From assembly GCA_900554485.1 (NCBI GenBank), contig USHO01000056.1, positions 1-6,921 of the forward strand: a stretch of DNA of 6,921 nucleotides, in the 5' to 3' direction. Under the pieces are notes generated by a model that searched no databases, was not told where the DNA came from, and worked only from the letters and a program-made list of their open reading frames with translations. Made by a program: the position numbers and the translations under genes. Source of the DNA: an uncultured Eubacteriales bacterium (lineage in GTDB: Bacteria; Bacillota; Clostridia; Christensenellales; Borkfalkiaceae). Positions 1 to 6,109 of the stretch are shown here, in pieces; the first letter of the stretch is position 1; each line of letters starts with the position of its first letter.

Positions 1-310
1 TTATCGCCGCAAAAAGTCGTTTATATCCGCCGTTTTCGTCCTCTTTGAGAAACGCCGCAAACAACGCGAACACGACTATTCCCGCCAGAAATCCGACAGA
101 GACGGTATAAGCGTTTCCGTAAGACAACGCGGGCAAAATCAGCGACCACACCGAAGACGCGAACATAATGCCGGCGGACAATCCGCTTATAACCGAAATT
201 CCGTTTTTTATCGCCCGATCGCCGAGAAAACACGCAGCCGCGCTGCCGAGCGAAGTCATCGCGAATACGAACATCAACCCGCAGACCGCCTGCGGAAAAA
301 CTTCTTTCAT
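1..310 (-). CDS. ZIP-family divalent metal transporter, N-terminal part (runs off the left edge)
   Basis: The first 103 codons of an integral membrane protein are present, starting at the ATG at 310; the frame is open at base 1. The protein begins MKEVFPQAVCGL and has three hydrophobic stretches at about residues 5-29, 37-61 and 66-88. The second carries GLSAGIMFASS followed by a WSLILPAL segment (residues 43-62). This matches the start of ZIP (ZupT-like) zinc/iron transporters, where a G-x-x-A-G-x-M run and a Pro-containing helix end occupy the same place. The metal-binding His/Glu motifs of ZIP helices 4 and 5 lie outside the window, so substrate cannot be judged. A promoter sits directly upstream and the previous operon ends in a hairpin, so this gene is probably transcribed separately. 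ZIP proteins move Zn2+ and related cations into the cytoplasm. Family call fairly secure; function inferred. Confidence 0.8.
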   Translation of the reverse strand, partial: MKEVFPQAVCGLMFVFAMTSLGSAAACFLGDRAIKNGISVISGLSAGIMFASSVWSLILPALSYGNAYTVSVGFLAGIVVFALFAAFLKEDENGGYKRLFAAI

Positions 311-327
311 CTTCAGTACCCCGATAC

Positions 328-357
328 ATTATATGAAAACCGCCGTATAAACGTTAA
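328..357 (-). promoter_or_regulatory. Promoter of the ZIP transporter gene
   Basis: On the minus strand a perfect TATAAT (333-328) lies 18 nt downstream of TTAACG (357-352). The predicted start near 321 leaves a leader of about ten bases before the ATG at 310, containing a GGGG run that may serve as a weak ribosome binding site. The -35 falls in the tail of the preceding terminator. Confidence 0.5.
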
Positions 358-389
358 AGCCGCCTGCGACCGTATCGGTCGCAGGCGGC
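349..389 (-). terminator. Intrinsic terminator at the end of the operon, after ddl
   Basis: An inverted repeat pairs 359-371 with 377-389 (13 bp, GC-rich, perfect). Bases 372 and 376 can add a fourteenth pair, leaving a three-base loop. It starts ten bases after the ddl stop. On the minus strand it is followed by TTTAACGTTTA, a U-rich but interrupted tail. Stem strength and position support termination; the imperfect tail may allow some read-through into the ZIP gene. Confidence 0.75.
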
Positions 390-398
390 ATATATCGG

Positions 399-1496
399 TC
401 ACTTTTTGACGTTTTCGGGCGAGAGGACTCCGCCGTCGTAGAAAAATTCGTTGCTTTCGTATCGCAGGTATTTATCGATCGCGTTCTCTATAACGTCGCG
501 CAGAACGTCGCCGAAGTCGCGCACGTCTTTAACGAACAGATAATAGGCAAGCGACCCCGGTACGGAATTTATCTCGTTGACGTAAACGGTTTCGCCGTCA
601 AGCAGATAATCTATGCGGATTATCCCGTCGAATTCGAGTTTTCTGTATATGTATGCCGTAAGTTCGCGTATTCTGCCCGCCACGCTTTCCGGCAACCGCG
701 CGGGAAATTGTTTTTCGGCGGGAGTGACGTATTTGTCGTCGAAAGTAAGCACGTCGTTTTTGGTTATCGGTTCTTCGCACGGCGAAACCATGTACTTTCC
801 GCCCGCCTTATAACACGCGCAATTTATCTCTCTGAAATCGGTAAGAGCCTTTTCGACGATTACTTTGTCGTCGTAACGGAAAGCCAGTTCCACGGCGTTT
901 TCAAATCCGCTCGGGGTTTTCACGACGGTGATACCGATACTGCTGCCGAGGTTGGCGGGCTTTATTATAATCGGCATACCCAGCCCCGCCGCCAGTTTTT
1001 TCGCCACGCCTTTATTCTTGTAATAATTTTCTCTGTTCAACTTAACGTAAGGCAAAAACGGCGCGTTTATGCCCGCCAGCGCGATTTTCGTAAAATATTT
1101 ATCCATGCTTACGGCGGATGCGAATATCGACGGCGACGCAAGCGGAATATTTTTAAGTCGCATAAGCCCCGCAAGCGATCCGTCTTCGCCGTTCAGCCCG
1201 TGCAGGCAGTTGACGGCGCAGTCTATCTTTTCGCGACGTTTGAGTTTCCCCTTTTTCATCTCGTACAAATATCCGTCGCAAGTCGGCAACGTAACTTCGG
1301 CAAAAGTGTGTTTTCCGTCGTATACGCCGAGATTTTTGAGTTCTTTACCTCCGTACCACCTGCCGTCTCTGCCGATGTAAACGGGTACGGAATTGTAACC
1401 TTTCCCGTCGAGGCAGTTGGCGGTCATCACTCCCGTAAGCGTAGATACGTCGTGTTCGCACGACTTTCCGCCGAAAAATACGAGTATGTTTTTCAT
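399..1496 (-). CDS. ddl: D-alanine--D-alanine ligase (ATP-grasp)
   Basis: This cytoplasmic ATP-grasp enzyme joins two D-alanines, the dipeptide that MurF then adds to the peptidoglycan precursor. The 365 residues fit the family. Visible landmarks are FFGGKSCEHDVSTLTG at the N-terminus with Glu14 (the E15 of E. coli DdlB), NCLHGLNGEDG (97-106), MDK (131-133), the ATP-binding KPANLGSSIGI (179-189) with Ser185, and the Mg-binding end RIDYLLDG through VNEINSVPGS (294-315). The omega loop reads LTFDDKY (250-256), which puts Phe252 where DdlB has Tyr216. The ATG is preceded by GAGGAGGG, which overlaps the murF stop; the two genes are 10 nt apart. The next gene upstream is murF, the enzyme that uses the product, which supports the assignment. 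It is the last gene of the operon. Dipeptide rather than depsipeptide activity is assumed, not shown. Confidence 0.95.
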   Translation of the reverse strand: MKNILVFFGGKSCEHDVSTLTGVMTANCLDGKGYNSVPVYIGRDGRWYGGKELKNLGVYDGKHTFAEVTLPTCDGYLYEMKKGKLKRREKIDCAVNCLHGLNGEDGSLAGLMRLKNIPLASPSIFASAVSMDKYFTKIALAGINAPFLPYVKLNRENYYKNKGVAKKLAAGLGMPIIIKPANLGSSIGITVVKTPSGFENAVELAFRYDDKVIVEKALTDFREINCACYKAGGKYMVSPCEEPITKNDVLTFDDKYVTPAEKQFPARLPESVAGRIRELTAYIYRKLEFDGIIRIDYLLDGETVYVNEINSVPGSLAYYLFVKDVRDFGDVLRDVIENAIDKYLRYESNEFFYDGGVLSPENVKK

Positions 1497-1506
1497 TTAT
1501 CCCTCC

Positions 1507-3069
1507 TCAATATCTGTCTGGCAGGTCGCTGAAAAACGCGACCGTATCGCCCTTTGAGACTTCGTTTTTAAGTATCTCGCGAGCGTCGTCGAGCGTCGCG
1601 ACCTTTCTGCCTTTCGCAAGGCGCAGAATATCGTCGGCATATCTGCCTACGGCTATAAGTTCGTCGCAGTTTTCCCAAAGCGTTCTGCCCGCCTCGGCGT
1701 TGAGATGCCCGCCCTCTTTACCGCACTCTGCTATTCCCGAAAACACCGCGAATTTTCTTCCGCCGAAGTATTTAAGGCTTTCGGCTCCGCTTTTTATACC
1801 CTCGATATTCGCGTTGTATCCGTCGTCTATGATCGTCACCCCCGCAGGCGTGACAAACACCGAAAACCTGTGATCCGGCGGGCGTATGCTATTCGCCTTT
1901 TCCTCTATCGAACGGGCGTCGACGCCGAGTTTCAACGCCGTAACGGCGGCGATCGAGAAATCGACGACGTTATGTCTACCGTAAAACGGAGCGTTTATTT
2001 TCAAGGTCTCGTTGCCGAAAACAAGCGAAAACGACGAACCGTGCGACGAAAACGCTATATCCTTTATCACCGCATCGCAAATTTCCCCTGCGCCGACAAG
2101 AATTTTATCGCAATCGCAATCGTCGTATATCCTGCGGCTGCCCGAAGTTTCGCCGGATATTACCGCAAATCCGTTTTGTTTCAACGCTGCGACGACTTTG
2201 CCCTTTTCTTCGGTTATATCGCTCAGCGTACCGAAAGTTTCGGCATGCTGCAACGTAACGCCCGTTATCACAGCGACGTCCGGCGGAGCGAGCGCGCACA
2301 GTTCGGCTATATCGCCTTTTCTCCTTGCGCCCATCTCGACGATAAAAAAATGCGTATCGGACGTCAGTTCCTTTGCGGCAAGCGCAACACCGAGCGGAGT
2401 GTTATATGATGCCGGCGTTTTTACCGTAATATATTTTTCGGCAAGAAGGTCGGCGATATAGTTTTTCACCGTCGTTTTACCGCAACTACCTGTAACGGCT
2501 ATGACTTTCAGTCCTTTTACCGACGCGATTTTTTCGCGCGCGGCTTTTACCGAAACGGCATAACGGTATTTGTCGTAAGGCAAGTTGATCGTTTTCCCTA
2601 CTATCGGAGTAAACGGAATCAACAGCGATGCGGCGGCCACGCACGGAAACGCCGCGCATAAAACCCATCCCCCGTAATATATCCCGCATGCGACCGCGAC
2701 GCATACTCCGCCGTAAAACGCAAAACCGACGATCGTAATACGCGAAAATCTGAACGTATACTTTGCCTTTACGCGTATGTTTTCATACCTTGCAAAAAGC
2801 ATACAGAGAAATGCGAAAAACGCAAGATTGACCGCCGAAATAATCCACGTCACTCCGATCGCAAGCGTCGCGAAAGAAAAAACGAACAGACAAAGCGAAC
2901 AGAACGCGACTTTACGGGTTTCCCGAATCAACGAAGACTTAAAGCAGGCGACGTACTCTCCGATCCTGTAACCGCACTGCTGAAAAACGGCGTTGTATTT
3001 GCCGATAAACGCGCTATAAGTCAATATAATGCATAACGCGAACGCCGACGCAAAAGATATTGTTTCCAT
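1507..3069 (-). CDS. murF: MurF-type Mur ligase with an N-terminal membrane domain
   Basis: MurF adds D-Ala-D-Ala to UDP-MurNAc-tripeptide with ATP, the last cytoplasmic step of precursor synthesis. The 520-residue protein has about 150 N-terminal residues with roughly five hydrophobic segments (about 2-21, 53-72, 74-93, 111-131, 134-153). The Mur central and C-terminal domains follow: P-loop GSCGKTT (194-200), SYNTPLG (221-227), VEMGARRKGDI (244-254), the LQHAETFG site (273-280), Lys289 at the carbamylated-lysine position, GRHN (364-367), HRF (400-402) and DDGYNAN (415-421). The usual soluble MurF N-terminal domain that grips the UDP-sugar is absent; the membrane region takes its place. I recall similar membrane-domain Mur ligases in Clostridia. 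The ATG has a strong GGGGG ribosome site. A ddl gene follows 10 nt later, which favours MurF over other Mur ligases; an amide ligase with a different substrate remains possible. Confidence 0.85.
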   Translation of the reverse strand: METISFASAFALCIILTYSAFIGKYNAVFQQCGYRIGEYVACFKSSLIRETRKVAFCSLCLFVFSFATLAIGVTWIISAVNLAFFAFLCMLFARYENIRVKAKYTFRFSRITIVGFAFYGGVCVAVACGIYYGGWVLCAAFPCVAAASLLIPFTPIVGKTINLPYDKYRYAVSVKAAREKIASVKGLKVIAVTGSCGKTTVKNYIADLLAEKYITVKTPASYNTPLGVALAAKELTSDTHFFIVEMGARRKGDIAELCALAPPDVAVITGVTLQHAETFGTLSDITEEKGKVVAALKQNGFAVISGETSGSRRIYDDCDCDKILVGAGEICDAVIKDIAFSSHGSSFSLVFGNETLKINAPFYGRHNVVDFSIAAVTALKLGVDARSIEEKANSIRPPDHRFSVFVTPAGVTIIDDGYNANIEGIKSGAESLKYFGGRKFAVFSGIAECGKEGGHLNAEAGRTLWENCDELIAVGRYADDILRLAKGRKVATLDDAREILKNEVSKGDTVAFFSDLPDRY

Positions 3070-3092
3070 AATCGCCCCCTACCGCACAAGTC

Positions 3093-3827
3093 TCACGTTG
3101 TCCGATTCGCCCCGCCGAGCAGAAACGACAGCACCGCGCCGTTGAATTCGGCAGGCTTATCGACGAATGCGAAATGCCCCGCCCTTTTAATAACCGTCAG
3201 TTCGGAATTTTCCATAAGCGCATTCATCCGCCGCGCCATATAAAGCGGCGTCTCTTTATCGTTTTCGCCGAAAATCAAAAGCGTGCGGATTTTTATCGCG
3301 GCGTATTCTTCGTCTAAGTTATCCGCCACGATTTTTTTGAAACTTTCGCGCATGATCGGCGACAGACTTCTGTAATCGGAAGAATAAAAACAAACCAGTC
3401 TGTCTTTCGGCACAAAATTTTTAAGCAACAAAAAAAGCGCGCGTTTCAACCCGTAACGCACACTTCTCCGCGGCTTTAACCCCGCCGCTCCCGTAAAAAT
3501 CAATTTATCTATTCTTTTTTCGTCTCTTAAAAGTCTTACCGCGACCCTCGCGCCGAAAGAATGAGCCATAACGATTATTTTATCGTCGCCGAGTTCGTCT
3601 ATGACTCGTTTTATTTCCGCGGCGTAATCGTCGAGCGAATACGCGTAAGTCATCGGCGGGCTGCCTCCGAAACCGCTCATATCGACCGCAACGACCTTAA
3701 AATACCGCGAAAAAAATCTTATCTGCCCGATAAAACTTTCCTTATTCGCTCCGTAACCGTGCAGCATAAGCAGTGTTCTGCCGTTGCCGACGCATATCGC
3801 GCTTAAACCAGCAATCGTCGTCTTTAT
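3093..3827 (-). CDS. Alpha/beta-fold hydrolase, probably starting at AUA
   Basis: This is a serine hydrolase of the alpha/beta fold, substrate unknown. Counting from the proposed start, it has LLMLHGYG (oxyanion hole, 19-26), DMSGFGGSPP, the nucleophile elbow AHSFGAR (Ser90), FGEND with the acid Asp190, and AGHFAF with His218, so the triad is complete. The first ATG in frame is at 3767, but it lies inside the first core strand and has no ribosome site. The twenty codons upstream read in frame as IKTTIAGLSAICVGNGRTLL, a normal N-terminus for the family. They follow GGAG with 8 nt spacing and begin with ATA overlapping the rimI TAA stop. No ATG, GTG or TTG occurs between the upstream in-frame stop and 3767. 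From ATA the protein is 244 residues; from 3767 it is 224. The gene sits between rimI and murF; a cell-envelope role is only a guess from position. Confidence 0.85.
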   Translation of the reverse strand: MKTTIAGLSAICVGNGRTLLMLHGYGANKESFIGQIRFFSRYFKVVAVDMSGFGGSPPMTYAYSLDDYAAEIKRVIDELGDDKIIVMAHSFGARVAVRLLRDEKRIDKLIFTGAAGLKPRRSVRYGLKRALFLLLKNFVPKDRLVCFYSSDYRSLSPIMRESFKKIVADNLDEEYAAIKIRTLLIFGENDKETPLYMARRMNALMENSELTVIKRAGHFAFVDKPAEFNGAVLSFLLGGANRTT

Positions 3828-4252
3828 AAATCTTTCTCCATAATAACCGCGTCGTCGTCGCCGTAATAATTATTACGGACGCCGATTTCCGAAAATCCGA
3901 GCGATTCGTAACACTCCCTTGCCGCGCGATTTCTGCTGCGGACCTCCAGAAAGACCTTTTCGCCCCCGTCCGATACCAGCGCGTCGAACAATTTACCGAA
4001 CAATCCCTTCGCAATGCCTTGCCTGCGGTATTTCTCCGCCACGGCGACAAGCAGGACGTCGCAATCGGTAAACACTGCGGTCGCTCCGACGTATCCGACG
4101 ACTTTCCCGCCGTCTTCGGCAACGAAACCTACGAATTGCGGCAGATTGAACGAAGACAACACCATATCGGCGTTCCACGGATCGGAAAAGCATTTCTTTT
4201 CGAGTTCGACGACTTCGCCGACGTCTTTAAGTTGCCATTCGCGGTAAATCAC
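3824..4252 (-). CDS. rimI: RimI-type N-acetyltransferase (GNAT)
   Basis: RimI transfers acetyl from acetyl-CoA to a protein N-terminus, classically alanine of ribosomal protein S18. The 142 residues are one GNAT domain of the usual length. FSDPWNADMV (22-31) matches the RimI-typical (F)..PW segment. The acetyl-CoA loop is EKYRRQGIAKGL (73-84). FLEVRSRN (101-108) holds Glu103, and ARECYESLGF holds Tyr115; these match the catalytic Glu103 and Tyr115 of Salmonella RimI. NNYYGDDDAVIMEKDL is a normal RimI tail. The start is GTG, read from GGAGG at 7 nt spacing, and it shares GTGA with the tsaB stop, so translation is probably coupled. In Bacillota rimI commonly sits between tsaB and tsaD; here tsaD does not follow. 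The true protein substrate is not shown by sequence. Confidence 0.92.
   Translation of the reverse strand: MIYREWQLKDVGEVVELEKKCFSDPWNADMVLSSFNLPQFVGFVAEDGGKVVGYVGATAVFTDCDVLLVAVAEKYRRQGIAKGLFGKLFDALVSDGGEKVFLEVRSRNRAARECYESLGFSEIGVRNNYYGDDDAVIMEKDL
3825..3839 (-). promoter_or_regulatory. Ribosome binding site that argues for an AUA start
   Basis: GGAG (3839-3836) is followed by eight bases and then ATA (3827-3825), which overlaps the rimI stop as ATAA. The two upstream junctions of the operon have ATGA and GTGA in the same arrangement. By contrast, the ATG at 3767 has no purine-rich stretch at normal distance. Confidence 0.55.
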
Positions 4253-4863
4253 GCCTCTTCCTCCGCCTGACTTTTCTTGACGTACAACGGAACAAGCGTT
4301 TCGCCGTCGTATCCGGCAAGCGGAAGTTTGTCTTCCACCGCGCGCAGAAAACCGATTTTCATATCGGCGATTACCGCGCCGAGATTATCGTTTTCTTCGT
4401 CTGCGACAAGCGTATACCCGTCTTTTATCGCGCGTATCTCGTCAGCCGTCATAAATTTGGGCGGCAGCGAGATTTTTCCGTCTTCGTCATAACCGCAGAC
4501 GTAGTAATTGGAATGCCTAGCGGAAACGAGCGTAAGTTTTTTTACTCGGTTCTCTATACTATACGCCAACGAGTCGAAAGTTGTTACGCCGAGAACTTTT
4601 TTATGAAACGCGTAAGCGAACGCCTTTATCGTCGACACGCCTATTCTTATCCCGGTAAACGAACCCGCGCCGACCGAACATGCGAACACGTCGACGTCTT
4701 TCGCCTCGATGCGGACGTCGTTCAACGCGTTTTCGATTTCGCCCATAAGCGCGACCGAATGAGAAAGCGCGCAGTCGGGCAGAAAACGTACCGATCTCTT
4801 TCCGTCGGCAGACGCAATTACGGTCAGGTATCTGCCGCTTGTGTCGATTGCAAGATAATTCAT
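4249..4863 (-). CDS. tsaB: tRNA N6-threonylcarbamoyladenosine synthesis protein TsaB
   Basis: TsaB is the non-catalytic partner of TsaD in the TsaB-TsaD-TsaE complex that puts t6A on A37 of ANN-decoding tRNAs. The 204 residues are an ASKHA-fold protein: MNYLAIDTSG at the N-terminus, SHS (34-36), SVGAGSFTGIRIGVSTIKAFA (63-83, where most TsaB have GPGSFTG) and the C-terminal LVPLYVKKSQAEE. Ala66 replaces the usual proline of that loop, a mild deviation. The ATG overlaps the stop of the ribU-tsaE ORF as ATGA; GGAG lies about 12 nt upstream, rather far, so initiation probably depends on coupling. Both neighbours, TsaE and RimI, belong to the expected gene neighbourhood. Confidence is high. Confidence 0.93.
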   Translation of the reverse strand: MNYLAIDTSGRYLTVIASADGKRSVRFLPDCALSHSVALMGEIENALNDVRIEAKDVDVFACSVGAGSFTGIRIGVSTIKAFAYAFHKKVLGVTTFDSLAYSIENRVKKLTLVSARHSNYYVCGYDEDGKISLPPKFMTADEIRAIKDGYTLVADEENDNLGAVIADMKIGFLRAVEDKLPLAGYDGETLVPLYVKKSQAEEEA

Positions 4864-5828
4864 AAAAGAGTAATTCTCCTTTTATCGTCGTCGAGTTTTT
4901 CTATCTTTACGCGCTTGCAATTATCCGGCAGAACGTCTTTTATATTTTCGCTCCACTCGATGAGGCACACGCCGTTACCGTAAAAATAGTCCGTAAGACC
5001 CAAGGCCTCGGCGTCCTCGCCCGAAGACAACCGATAGCAGTCGTAATGATAGAGTTTGCCGCCGTAGTCGTTCATATACGCGTAAGTCGGACTGGTTATC
5101 TCGTCTTTGATACCGAGACTCAACGCAACGCCCTTTGCAAAAACCGTCTTGCCCGCGCCCATTTCGCCGTCGAGCAAAACGACGTCGCCGGGTTTTAACG
5201 TCTTGCCGAACTTTTCGGCGATTTTTATCGTGTCTTTTGCAGACTTGCTGATGTATTCCATACGACGATTATACTCTTTCAGAACGTATTTGTGAAGTAA
5301 AACGCTTAGCCTTTTATATAAAAGCAGAGTAATAACGGTATTGGCGGCGCATTTGATCAGGTTGAACGCCAGCGCGAAACCCCATACCTTATTGAATTCG
5401 GCAGCCGCGCCGCCGCCCATATATATAGGAAAAATCAGGTAGCGGTTCGTAACAAGCGCAAGCAACGAGGTAAGAACGGACGCCGCAGGCATAACTATCG
5501 CCACGGTAGAAAATTTACGCCTTACGGAATAAACGATCGACGGAAACACGACGAAAACCTGAGCGAGTAAAAAATTACTCAACTCTCCCGCCCCGCCGGA
5601 CGACGACACGAACAGGTGCAACGCAATCGACAGGGCGACGGCTGTTTCGCCTGCTATCGGTCCCATACAGAAAGCGGCAATCAGAAGTACGGCGAACGAG
5701 AAATCGAGTTTGAAATACGGCGTCATCGGAAATATCGGAAATTCTATCAACCCCACCGCAAACGCAAGCGCGGCAAACACCGCGACGGTAGCCAAAGTTT
5801 TTGCGTCGAACAAATTTTGCTTTTTCAT
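4860..5828 (-). CDS. ribU-tsaE: Fusion of RibU-type riboflavin ECF S component with TsaE ATPase
   Basis: One uninterrupted 322-codon frame holds two proteins that are normally separate. Residues 1 to about 185 are a membrane protein with six hydrophobic segments (about 10-28, 41-57, 59-75, 84-101, 108-126, 148-171). The loop FPIFPMTPYFKLDFS (30-44) before the second segment is typical of RibU, the substrate-binding subunit of ECF riboflavin transporters; no EcfA/EcfT gene is present, so it would share an energizing module encoded elsewhere. Residues 190-322 are a full TsaE, the P-loop ATPase of t6A synthesis: GEMGAGKT Walker A (221-228), SPTYAY (246-251), YHYDCYRL (260-267), the EALGL segment and LIEW (289-292). 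Met190 is where a free TsaE would start. The ATG at 5828 has AGGAG close upstream and follows an FMN riboswitch, confirming the flavin link. With six helices, TsaE would face the cytoplasm. Whether both one-piece and free TsaE are made is unknown. Confidence 0.9.
   Translation of the reverse strand: MKKQNLFDAKTLATVAVFAALAFAVGLIEFPIFPMTPYFKLDFSFAVLLIAAFCMGPIAGETAVALSIALHLFVSSSGGAGELSNFLLAQVFVVFPSIVYSVRRKFSTVAIVMPAASVLTSLLALVTNRYLIFPIYMGGGAAAEFNKVWGFALAFNLIKCAANTVITLLLYKRLSVLLHKYVLKEYNRRMEYISKSAKDTIKIAEKFGKTLKPGDVVLLDGEMGAGKTVFAKGVALSLGIKDEITSPTYAYMNDYGGKLYHYDCYRLSSGEDAEALGLTDYFYGNGVCLIEWSENIKDVLPDNCKRVKIEKLDDDKRRITLL
5261..5296 (-). promoter_or_regulatory. Internal promoter within the ribU part, predicted start at the tsaE ATG
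   Basis: On the minus strand TTCACA (5296-5291, five of six consensus) lies 17 nt from a perfect TATAAT (5273-5268). Six bases separate TATAAT from the internal ATG at 5261, which puts the expected +1 on the A of that codon. It would give riboswitch-independent, possibly leaderless, transcription of tsaE and everything below. It is embedded in coding sequence, so chance occurrence cannot be excluded. Confidence 0.5.
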
Positions 5829-5861
5829 AATACTCCTTTCACTTCGGGAGAATTATTGCGT

Positions 5862-5890
5862 AAAAAACGCCCCGATATAAAATCGGGGCG
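5862..5890 (-). terminator. Intrinsic terminator of the FMN riboswitch expression platform
   Basis: A perfect 9-bp GC-rich stem pairs 5868-5876 with 5882-5890 around a five-base loop and is followed on the minus strand by TTTTTT (5867-5862). It lies between the aptamer and the ribU ribosome site, the usual place for FMN-dependent premature termination. Confidence 0.92.
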
Positions 5891-5905
5891 CAAAATATGC
5901 GATAT

Positions 5906-6057
5906 TTCTCTTTTATCATCCGGACTCCGACGAACGGGAATAATCCCTTTCGCGCTTTACCGTCGGTATCGGAATTTCACCGATTCGGGGTCGCAAAATA
6001 AATTACGACCTTCGCAGACTGTACTGCCGGTGGGGAATTTCACCCCGCCCCAAAGAA
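5906..6057 (-). promoter_or_regulatory. FMN riboswitch (RFN element)
   Basis: The minus strand holds the conserved RFN blocks in order: GGGGCGGGGTGAAATTCC (6051-6034), ACCGGCAGT, GGTCG/CGACC variable stem (6010-5989), ATTCGGTGAAATTCCGA (5986-5970), ACCGACGGTAAAG, a GGGATTATTCCC side stem and GAGTCCGGATG (5927-5917). P1 closes the fold by pairing TTCTTT (6057-6052) with the AAAGAGAA near 5906-5911, with one G-U pair. RFN elements bind flavin mononucleotide and lower expression of riboflavin synthesis or uptake genes. The terminator just downstream makes transcriptional control the likely mode. The first gene below is a riboflavin transporter, as expected; the other five operon genes are not usual RFN targets. 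Confidence 0.96.
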
Positions 6058-6075
6058 TTTAATTTTTACGGATTC

Positions 6076-6104
6076 ATTATATACTCTTAATTTTGCCGCG
6101 TCAA
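6076..6104 (-). promoter_or_regulatory. Main promoter of the riboswitch and operon
   Basis: TTGACG (6104-6099) and a perfect TATAAT (6081-6076) are separated by exactly 17 nt on the minus strand. Predicted start is near 6069, about a dozen bases before the riboswitch P1 stem. The -35 begins a few bases after the stop codon of the upstream hypothetical gene. No terminator is seen between them, so some read-through from that gene into the riboswitch is possible. Confidence 0.85.
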
Positions 6105-6109
6105 GCGTT

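Noticed and set aside
21..329. Minus-strand 102-codon frame at the left edge
   Set aside because: Arg/Val-rich shadow; the neighbouring frame from 310 gives a clear ZIP membrane protein.
708..1532. Plus-strand open frame of 274 codons opposite ddl
   Set aside because: It is fully antisense to a gene with clear Ddl motifs; its translation is rich in Arg, His and Val with no domain, and it has no ribosome site.
3742..4122. Minus-strand 126-codon frame across the rimI/hydrolase junction
   Set aside because: Arg/Ser-rich shadow overlapping two genes with intact catalytic motifs.
5107..5295. Plus-strand 62-codon frame opposite tsaE
   Set aside because: Antisense to the TsaE Walker A region, with no start signal or domain.
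5893..5907. Small AT-rich hairpin (AAATAT-GCG-ATATTT) between aptamer and terminator
   Set aside because: Six weak A-T pairs; it overlaps the P1 3' arm and may be a spacer of the expression platform, not enough to call a separate element.
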